Assembly (NCBI GenBank): GCA_018823835.1
Contig: JAHJHT010000002.1
Coordinates: forward strand, 1,054,001-1,118,000
DNA: 64,000 bases
Origin: Alphaproteobacteria bacterium
GTDB taxonomy: Bacteria; Pseudomonadota; Alphaproteobacteria; Rhizobiales; Rhizobiaceae
Reading direction: 5' to 3'
Positions 19,558 through 27,019 of the stretch are shown piece by piece. A program made the position numbers and the translations under genes. Below the pieces are notes generated by a model. It worked only from the letters and a program-made list of their open reading frames with translations, was not told the DNA's origin and searched no databases. Each line of letters starts with the position of its first letter. Within the stretch, counting starts at the first letter, position 1.

Positions 19558-20532
19558 CTACGAGAAGAGCAGCGAGGAGAGCCTCCGGCGCGAGGACAGG
19601 GTGACCTCGTCCGTCGGCCCCCAGGCCTCGAACAGCTTGATCAGCTGGGCGCGCGCGCCATCGTCGTTCCAGGCGCGGTCGGTCGAGACGATCGCCAGCA
19701 GGTTGTCGGCAGCTTCCTGGCGCCTGCCCTGTGCGTTCTGGATCATCGCAAGGTCGAAACGCGCCTGATGGTCCTTGGGGTTCTCGGCCAGCCGACGCTC
19801 AAACTCGGCCGGGTCGCCGAGCTCTGCAGCCTGCTTCGCCAGCGCCATCTTGGTGCGCACGGCTACAATGGCGGGGGCCTCCTTCTGGTCGTCAGGACAG
19901 CTGGCGAGCAGTTCCTCGGCGCCCGTTGTCTCACCGGCCTCGAAGAGCAGGTCAGCCAGGCCTGCAATGGCCTCGACATTGTCGGGAGCCTGCTGCAGCA
20001 CGGCATCGTAAATGCCGGCCGCCGTTTGGGCGTCGCCGGCCTCGCGCGCCTGTGCAGCGGCCGCCAGCGCTTCGGCGACCTGCGACCCGCCGTCGTCCTT
20101 GCCGACCAGCTTGGTGATGAATTCGGTGATCTGGCTCTCCGGAACGGCGCCCATGAAGCCGTCCGCCGGCTGACCGTCCTTGAAGGCGATGACCGCGGGA
20201 ATGGACTGGATGCCGAGCTGGCCGGCAATCGCAGGATGGTCATCGATGTTCATCTTGACCAACTTGACGCGGCCGCGCGCAGCCGCCACGGCGCGCTCGA
20301 GCGCCGGCTGCAGCTGCTTGCAGGGGCCGCACCAGGGCGCCCAGAAGTCGACAAGGACCGGCTGCTTGCGCGATTCCTGGATGACGTCGGCGGGAAAGCT
20401 CGCCGTCGTCACGTCCTTGATGACCGGTGCCTCGGCGGCGCCGTTGGTCAACGGGGCTTCGGAGGCGCCAAAGCTGACATTCTGGGCATATTGTCCGCCC
20501 ATGCCGCCGAACGGATTGTCGTTGTCGCTCAT
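19558..20532 (-). CDS. Thioredoxin with C-terminal TPR-like region (CnoX/YbbN type)
   Basis: This 324-aa protein has an N-terminal thioredoxin fold with the active site FWAPWCGPCKQLQP (WCGPC at about residues 66-70) and the cis-Pro loop GIQSIPAVIAFKDG. A helical tetratricopeptide-like region follows (residues 165-324; alternating Ala-rich helices ending in the usual family form). This is the architecture of CnoX/YbbN co-chaperones. Unlike E. coli CnoX (SxxC), the full CxxC is kept, so it is probably redox-active. The start MSDNDNPFGG has GGAAGGGAA upstream. It is the first gene of the thioredoxin-LON-Trm112 run. Confidence 0.92.
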   Translation of the reverse strand: MSDNDNPFGGMGGQYAQNVSFGASEAPLTNGAAEAPVIKDVTTASFPADVIQESRKQPVLVDFWAPWCGPCKQLQPALERAVAAARGRVKLVKMNIDDHPAIAGQLGIQSIPAVIAFKDGQPADGFMGAVPESQITEFITKLVGKDDGGSQVAEALAAAAQAREAGDAQTAAGIYDAVLQQAPDNVEAIAGLADLLFEAGETTGAEELLASCPDDQKEAPAIVAVRTKMALAKQAAELGDPAEFERRLAENPKDHQARFDLAMIQNAQGRRQEAADNLLAIVSTDRAWNDDGARAQLIKLFEAWGPTDEVTLSSRRRLSSLLFS

Positions 20533-20613
20533 TATTTCCCTTCCGTGCCCGGCGAGGCTGTTTCCAAGCCGGCAGTCTAGCGCAATTCGAGACCTGCTGG
20601 CCACATGTGGCGA

Positions 20614-21111
20614 TCAGCGCGATACTTTCAAGACAAGCGGTTCGCGGCCCGTCGCCCGCACGAAGCGCAGCAGGTCTGCAGCTGCAATCGAGGTGGTCGC
20701 CTCGTTGGTCAGCGGATGGGCGTTGATGACGGCGTGCCGCATCAGGGCCTCGTCAATGACGAAGCGAACCGTCGCGGACGGATCGTTGAGCAGGCCAAAG
20801 GGGGTTACCGCCCCCGGCGTGACGCCAAGATGCTGCAGGAGCGCCTCCGGCTTGCCGAAGGAGACGCGGCTGGCCGCCCCGATCAGCTGATGGATCTGCT
20901 TGAGGTCGATTTCTGCGTCTTCCTCTGCGGTAACAAGGAAGAAATTGTCCTTCTTGTCCTTGAGGAAGAGGTTCTTGGTGTGGCCACCGCTGATTTCGCC
21001 GCGCAGCGCCTGCGAGTCGGCGACGGTGAAGAGCGGCGGATGCGATACCGTCGAGACGGCGATGCCGAGCTCGTCGAGAAATGCAAACAGATCGGCAGGT
21101 GACTTGGGCAT
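20614..21111 (-). CDS. proX: Prolyl-tRNA editing protein (ProX/PrdX, YbaK family)
   Basis: This is a 165-aa YbaK/EbsC-domain deacylase that hydrolyses mischarged Ala-tRNA(Pro) in trans. Motifs are SHPPLFTVADS, the TKNLFLKDKKDNFFLV strand (with the invariant Lys), LGVTPGAVTPFGLLND, and HPLTNEATTSI near the end. Stand-alone ProX compensates for alphaproteobacterial ProRS enzymes lacking an insertion domain. It is transcribed away from tRNA-Gly. Confidence 0.92.
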   Translation of the reverse strand: MPKSPADLFAFLDELGIAVSTVSHPPLFTVADSQALRGEISGGHTKNLFLKDKKDNFFLVTAEEDAEIDLKQIHQLIGAASRVSFGKPEALLQHLGVTPGAVTPFGLLNDPSATVRFVIDEALMRHAVINAHPLTNEATTSIAAADLLRFVRATGREPLVLKVSR

Positions 21112-21314
21112 GAAGGGTCCGGAATTGACTGTCGGTCATTCAGCTTTAGAGGAAAATGCCGGCCCGAAACAAGGCACAGGGCCGCCGGACGCGGGCATTG
21201 GCCCAGCCGGCGCAAGCGGTTAGGCGGCTTCGGTCGACAGGCTGCGATTTGCCTGTTGCATTCGCCCGACTCTTCGGCCATATAGGCGCGGCTTGCGGCG
21301 GAAACGCCGCGCGA

Positions 21315-21389
21315 GCGGGTGTAGCTCAGGGGTAGAGCACAACCTTGCCAAGGTTGGGGTCGGGCGTTCGAATCGCCTCACCCGCTCCA
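21315..21389 (+). tRNA. tRNA-Gly (anticodon GCC)
   Basis: A complete cloverleaf: acceptor stem GCGGGTG/CACCCGC, D arm with AGCTCAGGGGTAGAGC, anticodon stem CAACC/GGTTG with loop TTGCCAA (anticodon GCC), T arm GGGCGTTCGAATCGCCT, discriminator T and an encoded CCA. A Rho-independent terminator follows. The 3' half is repeated at 25506, showing that this gene served as an integration site. Confidence 0.97.
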
Positions 21390-21441
21390 AATTTCCAGAC
21401 GTTTAAGGCCGCGGATCTCCGCGGCTTTTTCGTTTTCTGGG
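21344..21441 (+). repeat. Left attachment repeat (attL) in tRNA-Gly
   Basis: These 98 bp run from the anticodon loop of tRNA-Gly through the CCA end and terminator. They recur at 25506-25603 in direct orientation with two mismatches (21404 and 21417). The first 60 bp are identical. This is the classic footprint of site-specific integration into a tRNA 3' end. Confidence 0.9.
21408..21430 (+). terminator. Rho-independent terminator of tRNA-Gly
   Basis: GCCGCGGA / TCCGCGGC (8-bp stem, tiny loop; in practice 7 bp with a 4-nt loop) is followed directly by TTTTT. A near-identical copy, with ATTT in the loop, is part of the right repeat at 25570-25592. Confidence 0.85.
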
Positions 21442-21662
21442 GTACCTGCAACGATGGCGGCGGAGGTCGCCGAAGTGCCGCGGTTACAAGCGGGTTACCA
21501 GTTTGCGAATTCGCCGCGGCGTGAAGTCGCGGCGTCGCTGGGATGCACGCCAATTCGCAGAATGCCGGAAAAACGGCGCTCCGGCAGACAAGGCTTGCGA
21601 CCAAGCGAGAGGATTCGGGGCGATTTGCGTGCTAGAACTGCTTTCTCGCGGTAGTTGAAAAC

Positions 21663-22985
21663 CTAGAAGTGGAAGATCGTGGAGATGCGAGCGGTCGCGA
21701 CTGTTGTGTCGATGGTGCCCATTGTTTCAGGATCTCCGTAGTCCTCATAAGAGACGAGGCCGTATTCTCCCCGCAGGGTAAGCTTGTCGGTGATCCAGGT
21801 TTCCACACCCCCGCCAAATTCGACAGCGTCGATGTTCATGCTCTCGCGCATGCTATCGGCGCCCTCGGTCATTCTGACGAACATCCGCTGGCGGCTTATG
21901 CCGCCATAGCCGTAGATCAGAGTCCCAGGATTAGCGAGCACGCCGAGACGGAGTCGAGCACCGTAGGATGACGAGGTGCCAATTTCCAGCGAACCAGAGT
22001 CGCCGCCGAGGCTGGCCGAGATCGTGTTGCTGATGCTTGACGCATTGATGCCGGCTTCGACGCCGGCGACGATGTTTGAACCGAATTGCCTATTGTAGCC
22101 GCCAACGACACCAATCGCGTAGCCGTCGGATCCAAACCCGTCAAAATCGAACCCTGCCCCGCCTGCGCCGATCGGTGCGCCATCTGTCAAGGTGAACTCG
22201 CTGACGCCTACGTCCTGGCCACCGCTGATGCCGGCGTAGAAGCCACTCCAGGTGTCTGGTGCATTGACGAACTGCGCGCTTATGGAACGCGGCTCGCCGA
22301 AACCATAGATCAGCCCGACCTTGGCTGTCCCGATGAGGGGAGTAACCTCTAGGCCAGCACCATCAAAGTCGAGGGTTTGTGTGTTCAGATAGCTGGCGAT
22401 GTATTCGAAGCGCGCGCGGACGCGACCGCTGAGAACAGTTTCGACGCCAAGCGCGCCGAAAGCGACGCCATAAAACAGTTCCTTGTCTGAATCGGAATCG
22501 GAATCGCCGGAAATATCGTAAGCGTAGCTGCCCACACCATGAGCGACAGTCGCGCCAAGCGAACCGTAGAGAAGCGTGTCGGGATTGACTAGATAGCCGG
22601 CCCGCGCCGACACGGTTGCGAACCAGTCAGTCTTCAGTTCGCCGTATCCAAAACCGCCCGCGCCATCGGAAATCGAGACCGATGCATTGATGTCACTAAC
22701 GTGACCGCCGATTTGAGCACCGAGCAGAAATCCGTTGTCGTAGAGATAGTCGTAGCCAACAAACCCGCCAATCGATCCACCGCGCCCGCCAAAGCCATCG
22801 AGTGTGATGTGTTCGGGGCCTTCGCGGACAGACACCTCGCTGTTGGACATGCTGTAGGCAACTTCGGTGCCGATGTAGAAGCCACCGAAATTCGTCTCGG
22901 CGAAGGCCTCGGCGACAACCTCGTCTGCTGCCATTGCGCTGGTGACCGAGAAGACGGCGACAGACGCCAGGAGAAGAAGTTTCAT
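21663..22985 (-). CDS. Outer-membrane beta-barrel protein with two tandem barrel units
   Basis: This is a 440-aa secreted protein with a signal peptide (LLLLASVAVFSVTSAMA, cleaved after AMA/AD) and a C-terminal Phe as expected of outer-membrane barrels. Two homologous halves follow. NFGGFYIGTEVAY ... VGYDYLYDNGFLLGAQIGG ... GYLVNPDTLLYGSLG (residues about 32-155) aligns with WSGFYAGISGGQD ... VGGYNRQFGSNIVAGVEAG ... GVLANPGTLIYGYGG (about 245-365). Each half resembles an Omp25/31-type 8-strand barrel. The gene is island cargo. Whether it folds as one large or two small barrels is unknown. Confidence 0.8.
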   Translation of the reverse strand: MKLLLLASVAVFSVTSAMAADEVVAEAFAETNFGGFYIGTEVAYSMSNSEVSVREGPEHITLDGFGGRGGSIGGFVGYDYLYDNGFLLGAQIGGHVSDINASVSISDGAGGFGYGELKTDWFATVSARAGYLVNPDTLLYGSLGATVAHGVGSYAYDISGDSDSDSDKELFYGVAFGALGVETVLSGRVRARFEYIASYLNTQTLDFDGAGLEVTPLIGTAKVGLIYGFGEPRSISAQFVNAPDTWSGFYAGISGGQDVGVSEFTLTDGAPIGAGGAGFDFDGFGSDGYAIGVVGGYNRQFGSNIVAGVEAGINASSISNTISASLGGDSGSLEIGTSSSYGARLRLGVLANPGTLIYGYGGISRQRMFVRMTEGADSMRESMNIDAVEFGGGVETWITDKLTLRGEYGLVSYEDYGDPETMGTIDTTVATARISTIFHF

Positions 22986-23126
22986 TGCAGGCTCTCTAGT
23001 CGGTTACGAAATGCGATCGCCAGTGTAACCGCCATTGACCAATCAGGCTGTGATTGAAATGCAACAGCGCGGCCCCAAGGTACCGCAAGGGAATCCGGCT
23101 TCTTGTGTAGGGGGACGGTATAATCC

Positions 23127-24590
23127 GTGGGTCTTAAAGGGTTGGTTGCGCGCACGGGGACCGTATGGAAAAGGTCTCGCGCTTGCGGTAAAGCTGTCGT
23201 CGACAGCCTTTTTGGACGGCGCGAAGCGCAGCTGATTGCCTGTCGGCGCGGGGTCGAATGCGTGAATCATGAAATGCCAGAAGCCGTCCGTCGGGGGGCT
23301 AGGATCACGACGCCTGCTCCTTTCGACCTGTTCGTCTCGTACCGGAAGGCAGAGCCCACGCCGCTGAACTGGCTTAAGGCGGCCCGCGCGGCAATGGTCT
23401 GGCGGGCACATGCCGGTCTCGGGTCGCTTGCGATCGCCGGCCGGCTGCTCGGCTGGTTTTTTCGGTTTCCGCCCGATCTTCTGCGCTTCATGTGGCGCTA
23501 TTCCGCGATCTGGAAGCGGCACTTTCACAGGACACGGCCTCAGCAGTTCCTGGACCTTGTCGCGGCGGCTGCGGGAAACGGCCTGATGCCACGCGACTAT
23601 TATCGATGCGACATTGCGACGAAGAAGCGCAAGGCCAGCTTTTTCGACGTGATTCCGTATCAGCTCTACGCCACCCCGCTCGAGGCCCTGTCCCACCAGC
23701 CAGGCAGCCGGGAGGACCTCGAAAGGACGAGGGACAAGGCAGCATTCTATGCATTCTGCGCGGGAAAGGGATTGCCGGTCCCGACGGTCTACGGCCTGAT
23801 TCGCTGCAGCACGGATAGTGCGGAAACGGGCTTGCTGCCGCCGGGAGACTTCCTCGTAAAGCCCGCAAGGGGTGGTCAGGGCAAGGGGATTGCGATCTGG
23901 CGACACGAGCTGGAGACGGGGAAATGGTCGAGCCGGGGCCGCACCTACGCGGCCGGCTCGTTGCTCAGGCATCTCGGGAAACAGGCGGCCGCGACGCCGG
24001 GCGGCTTCGTGCTGCAGGAGGTGCTCGAGAACGGGCAGGAGATCCGACCCTTTGCGCCCTTCGCGCTGTCGACATTCCGGATCGTGACCATGCTGGACGA
24101 AAGCAGCGAACCGACCGTGGTCGTCGGCCAGTTCCGGACGGCAACAATGGCGGATTCGCCGGTCGACAATTTCCACGCGGGAGGGTGCCTTTTCCACATC
24201 GACCTGGCCACCGGCCTGTTCGGAAAGGGGGAGCGGGGAGACTATTCCGAGAATCCTAAGACGATCGAGCAGCATCCTGCGACCGGCAATCAAATTTCGG
24301 GTGTTCCCGTGCCGAGGCTGGACGAGATCCTGTCTCTCGCACTACGCGCCCATCGGGTCGTGCCCGCTCTTACCTGCATCGGCTGGGACGTTGCCGTGAC
24401 GACCCGCGGGCCCGTTCTTATCGAGGCGAATGTGCCACCCGGACTGCAGCCGACGCAGCAGGTGCAGGTGGGGGGATTTGTCCGGACGCGTTTCATGCGT
24501 CTCCTGGCTCATCAGTGCAGGAGGTGGATAGAGGAGAACGAGCCGGCCGGATCACGATTCCGCGTGGGCGCAGACCGCACCGACTGGTAG
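23127..24590 (+). CDS. ATP-grasp protein, sugar-transfer-associated type (ATPgrasp_ST)
   Basis: This is a 487-aa cytosolic protein. An N-terminal helical region (to about residue 190) is followed by an ATP-grasp fold: lid and phosphate-binding stretch DFLVKPARGGQGKGIAIW, a catalytic segment EIRPFAPFALSTFRIVTML and the metal-ligand end IGWDVAVTTRGPVLIEANVPPG. This pattern matches the PF14397 sugar-transfer-associated ATP-grasp family, which ligates carboxylates to amines in exopolysaccharide contexts. It is island cargo, divergent from the outer-membrane-protein gene. The GTG start at 23127 is the only early in-frame start; AGGGGGA lies about 12 nt upstream, so the start is uncertain. Confidence 0.8.
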   Translation: MGLKGLVARTGTVWKRSRACGKAVVDSLFGRREAQLIACRRGVECVNHEMPEAVRRGARITTPAPFDLFVSYRKAEPTPLNWLKAARAAMVWRAHAGLGSLAIAGRLLGWFFRFPPDLLRFMWRYSAIWKRHFHRTRPQQFLDLVAAAAGNGLMPRDYYRCDIATKKRKASFFDVIPYQLYATPLEALSHQPGSREDLERTRDKAAFYAFCAGKGLPVPTVYGLIRCSTDSAETGLLPPGDFLVKPARGGQGKGIAIWRHELETGKWSSRGRTYAAGSLLRHLGKQAAATPGGFVLQEVLENGQEIRPFAPFALSTFRIVTMLDESSEPTVVVGQFRTATMADSPVDNFHAGGCLFHIDLATGLFGKGERGDYSENPKTIEQHPATGNQISGVPVPRLDEILSLALRAHRVVPALTCIGWDVAVTTRGPVLIEANVPPGLQPTQQVQVGGFVRTRFMRLLAHQCRRWIEENEPAGSRFRVGADRTDW

Positions 24591-24786
24591 CGGGCACACG
24601 CAATCCGTTCCGACCACGGCGCAAACCCACGGTTCATGAATCGTTCGCCGAAAAGGTGGTTCACTCAGTTCTCAGCGTATTCGCGTATGGGGTTCGACAT
24701 ATCCGCTAGGCCTGAACGGGTCCCCTAGACCTAGCCCCCTATTTTGCGTTGAAGGGGGGAGGTTGGGCTAACCCGCCCCGGAGCGA

Positions 24787-24948
24787 CTAATCAGGCTCGA
24801 GGGCGATGTAGTCACCGCTCTCGCATTCGCCGAATTCCTCGAGCGCCGCTTCAATGTCCTCAGCTGTCATACCCATCAATTGGGCCGCCAGTTCGAGCGG
24901 TATCCAGTCCTCAGCTCCGGTCCGCTTGTCTCTGACCAAGATGTGCAT
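24787..24948 (-). CDS. Small acidic protein, 53 aa (island cargo, unknown)
   Basis: This is a short ORF starting MHILVRDKRTGAEDWIPLELA with a purine-rich AGCAGGGA site upstream. It is acidic with a predicted helix (TAEDIEAALEEFGE) and no Cys motif or membrane segment. It is unrecognised but the composition and ribosome site look like a real gene. An in-frame GTG seven codons upstream is an alternative start. It lies inside the tRNA-Gly island between the ATP-grasp gene and the next small ORF, and is divergent from the latter. Confidence 0.55.
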   Translation of the reverse strand: MHILVRDKRTGAEDWIPLELAAQLMGMTAEDIEAALEEFGECESGDYIALEPD

Positions 24949-25046
24949 CGTCGTGTCCCTGCTCAACACGACACGAGAACACAGCGACCATTATGTACGC
25001 AATTTCAGTGTGTTAGAACGAAGGTGACGAAAACGAGGGTCGGCAG

Positions 25047-25274
25047 ATGAGCAAGGTACCGTTTGAGATTGGCGACTCACTGCACCGCAAGACAGGTAGT
25101 CGCGGCTTGAGGTACGCCGGCGAGGTGCCTGGCAGGCCGGGCTATGTCTATTGCGAGTACTGGGACGTGGCGCGCGATGGTGGGCGGGCTGACCAGCTAT
25201 ATCGAGAGGAGATCCTCGCTAGCGAACTGGAACCTTACGGTACCGGCCATATCATCAGCATACGCACGCGGTAG
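25047..25274 (+). CDS. Small basic protein, 75 aa (island cargo, unknown)
   Basis: The ATG at 25047 is preceded by GAGGGTCGGCAG. The 75-aa product starts MSKVPFEIGDSLHRKTGSRG and contains YCEYWDVARDGGRADQLYREEIL. It looks like a small folded domain with a beta-rich front. No signal peptide or membrane segment is visible and I recognise no family. It is the last cargo gene before the integrase remnant. Confidence 0.55.
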   Translation: MSKVPFEIGDSLHRKTGSRGLRYAGEVPGRPGYVYCEYWDVARDGGRADQLYREEILASELEPYGTGHIISIRTR

Positions 25275-25339
25275 GGCCGACCACCGGCACCGGCAGCCGT
25301 ACCCAAACGCCTCCGCGTACGGTCCCCGTGGCGCGGCGG

Positions 25340-25505
25340 CTAGCTGCCGTAGGCCCGGTCGAGTGCCTCCATAGCGGCGCTGCCGTCTCGGACGGCCTGT
25401 GTGTAATGGCCAAGGGTTACGGTCGGGTTCGCGTGGCCGACGATCTGGGCGACTAACCCAATCTCGATGCTCTGAGCCTGCAGGGTTAGACGGCGTAATT
25501 TCTCG
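25340..25505 (-). pseudogene. Tyrosine recombinase (phage integrase) C-terminal remnant
   Basis: About 50 codons of an integrase survive, reading EIGLVAQIVGHANPTVTLGHYTQAVRDG and ending EALDRAYGS. It contains the GH...T..HYT box with the nucleophilic Tyr. The R-K-H-R catalytic residues and all upstream domains are missing because the frame runs straight into the right attachment repeat at 25505. The gene is therefore truncated and non-functional; the junction suggests deletion or recombination at the repeat. Confidence 0.85.
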
Positions 25506-25603
25506 CTTGCCAAGGTTGGGGTCGGGCGTTCGAATCGCCTCACCCGCTCCAAATTTCCAGACGTTAAAGGCCGCGGATTTCCGCGGCTTTTTCGTTTTCT
25601 GGG
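25506..25603 (+). repeat. Right attachment repeat (attR), partial tRNA-Gly copy
   Basis: This is the 98-bp copy of the tRNA-Gly 3' half, CCA end and terminator (see 21344-21441), with two mismatches. The 5' half of the tRNA is absent, so no second tRNA is made. It marks the far end of the island; the chromosomal backbone resumes with the methyltransferase gene. Confidence 0.9.
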
Positions 25604-25692
25604 CGGCGTTGCCGAATTTGAGGCAACATGAAGCCGAGGCTTCGCTTATGCTTCCAGCCAGAGCAACTCCTACCCTTCTGGCTGTCGCCGAC

Positions 25693-26727
25693 TCAGGCGG
25701 GCGTTTCGATGACGGCGTAAACGATGTTGCGGTTGTCGCCGAAGAAGACGTTCGCCTTGACCGCGTTGCGGTCGCTGCTGGCGTTTACGATGTTCCACAT
25801 GTCGGCCTCGGACCGCAGCAGCAGCGCCCAGTTCATGCAGCTTTCCATGTAGCCGTCGACGCCGATGTCCTGTGCGAAATTCGCGAACATGAAGGTGCCG
25901 CCGGGCTTCAGCATCTGCAGGCATTTCCGCGTCAGGCGGATCGCGACGCTTTCCGACAGGTAGTCGTACAGGCCGGCCGCATAGATGAGGTCGAAGCTGC
26001 CGAGGCCGTAGGCATCGTGCATCAGGCCGCGCACCGAACCGTCGATCGCCTCGACGCAGGTGCCCTGGAAGTCGCGCACCATCGAGCCGACGCTGAGCGG
26101 GTCCTGGTCAACGGCGACCCAGCGCCGGATTCGCTTCTCGCGCAGCGCGCTCGACGCGTCGGCCTCGCGCAAATGTCCGGCCGCAATCGTAAGGATCTCG
26201 GCCTCGCCGCCGCGTGTGGCGGCCGTCTCGTCGACCTGGCGGGTGAGGATGCCACAACGCTCGCGCACGGCAACCGACGAGGAGGCCTCCCGCGTGGCGG
26301 CGAAGAGCGCGCGCCCGAAGGGCGTCGAGGCCTCGATTTCCTCGGCGACGCTGGGGTGCCCGTAGATGAAATCGAGCAAATGGGCGTCGCCCGAATAGCC
26401 GCGCGGCTTTTCGAACGACCAGCGCGTGAAAGGGTCCTGGAGAACGAATTCGGACACTGGGTGGTTCTGCACGACCGGCACAAGCGCCTTCCAGAGCGCG
26501 GGAGGAAGCTTGGCTCGGGTGTCGTGGAGGTCGCGGGCCAGCCGGCGGATGACCTCGCCAGGTTCCTTGCCGCGCTCGAAACCCTGCCTTGCGAGGCTCA
26601 GGACAAGCGCCAGTTCGGCCCTGGCCGTCTCCAGGGCTTCGGCAATGTAGTCATTTGCAGGGGGGGATTCAGCAGCGATGGCTTCGGGGGTAATCAGACT
26701 CTCGCCATCAAACACAAACTGGCTCAC
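25693..26727 (-). CDS. SAM-dependent methyltransferase, class I
   Basis: This is a 344-aa protein. A helical N-terminal part contains the conserved SFEKPRGYSGDAHLLDFIYGHPSV segment. A Rossmann methyltransferase fold follows: AEILTIAAGHLREA (motif I variant), RWVAVDQDPLSVGSM (acidic end of beta 2), GSFDLIYAAGLYDYLS (motif II region) and MLKPGGTFMFANFA. Relatives have been annotated as 3-hydroxypalmitate methyl ester-type biosynthesis methyltransferases, but that assignment is not secure here. The start codon is GTG. A TTAA-N7-TTAA box lies 16-30 bp upstream. Confidence 0.8.
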   Translation of the reverse strand: MSQFVFDGESLITPEAIAAESPPANDYIAEALETARAELALVLSLARQGFERGKEPGEVIRRLARDLHDTRAKLPPALWKALVPVVQNHPVSEFVLQDPFTRWSFEKPRGYSGDAHLLDFIYGHPSVAEEIEASTPFGRALFAATREASSSVAVRERCGILTRQVDETAATRGGEAEILTIAAGHLREADASSALREKRIRRWVAVDQDPLSVGSMVRDFQGTCVEAIDGSVRGLMHDAYGLGSFDLIYAAGLYDYLSESVAIRLTRKCLQMLKPGGTFMFANFAQDIGVDGYMESCMNWALLLRSEADMWNIVNASSDRNAVKANVFFGDNRNIVYAVIETPA

Positions 26728-26742
26728 TCACAGCCTCACGCG

Positions 26743-26757
26743 TTAACGCTTCATTAA
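26743..26757. promoter_or_regulatory. CtrA-type box (TTAA-N7-TTAA)
   Basis: An exact TTAA-CGCTTCA-TTAA match to the CtrA binding consensus, followed by CC. It lies between the divergent methyltransferase and GGDEF-EAL genes and next to the methyltransferase start. A second TTAA-N6-TTAA (one base short) is at 26856-26869. This implies cell-cycle or motility-linked control; binding is inferred. Confidence 0.5.
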
Positions 26758-27019
26758 CCCAACGAGAGAGATGTGCCCGGAATCGTAACAATTTTCCAGC
26801 CTTTTTTTCGTTGCCTGTGAATGTTCGCGGGGACAGAGGATCGGTAGTCGAAACATTAATTTCGATTAAAACTTTAAGCGTGCAGCGCAATAATCCGTAA
26901 GAGCAGTTGGTTATTGGAAAGTGGCATGATTAGGCGCCGTGGTGTGGGGGTTCAGTCGGAACGTTCCTCGACGGGGACAGGTGTCGCCGTCGGGATGGCG
27001 GCTGTTGATGGATCGGTGA

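Larger units (their letters stand above)
21344..25603. mobile_element. Decayed genomic island integrated in tRNA-Gly(GCC)
   Basis: A 4.2-kb segment is bounded by the 98-bp direct repeats, with an intact tRNA at the left and a partial copy at the right. Cargo: a tandem-barrel outer-membrane protein, an ATP-grasp protein and two small ORFs. A 3' fragment of a tyrosine recombinase abuts the right repeat. No intact integrase, excisionase or mobility gene remains, so it is probably fixed. The outer-membrane-protein part is visibly less GC-rich than the flanking genes. Confidence 0.85.

Noticed and set aside
24735..24770. CCCCCT/AGGGGG hairpin in the island as a terminator
   Set aside because: Short stem with a large loop and no U tract; it does not follow a plausible gene end closely enough to call.
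25506..25603. Second tRNA-Gly gene
   Set aside because: Only the 3' half from the anticodon loop is present; the 5' acceptor and D arm are missing, so it is the attachment repeat.
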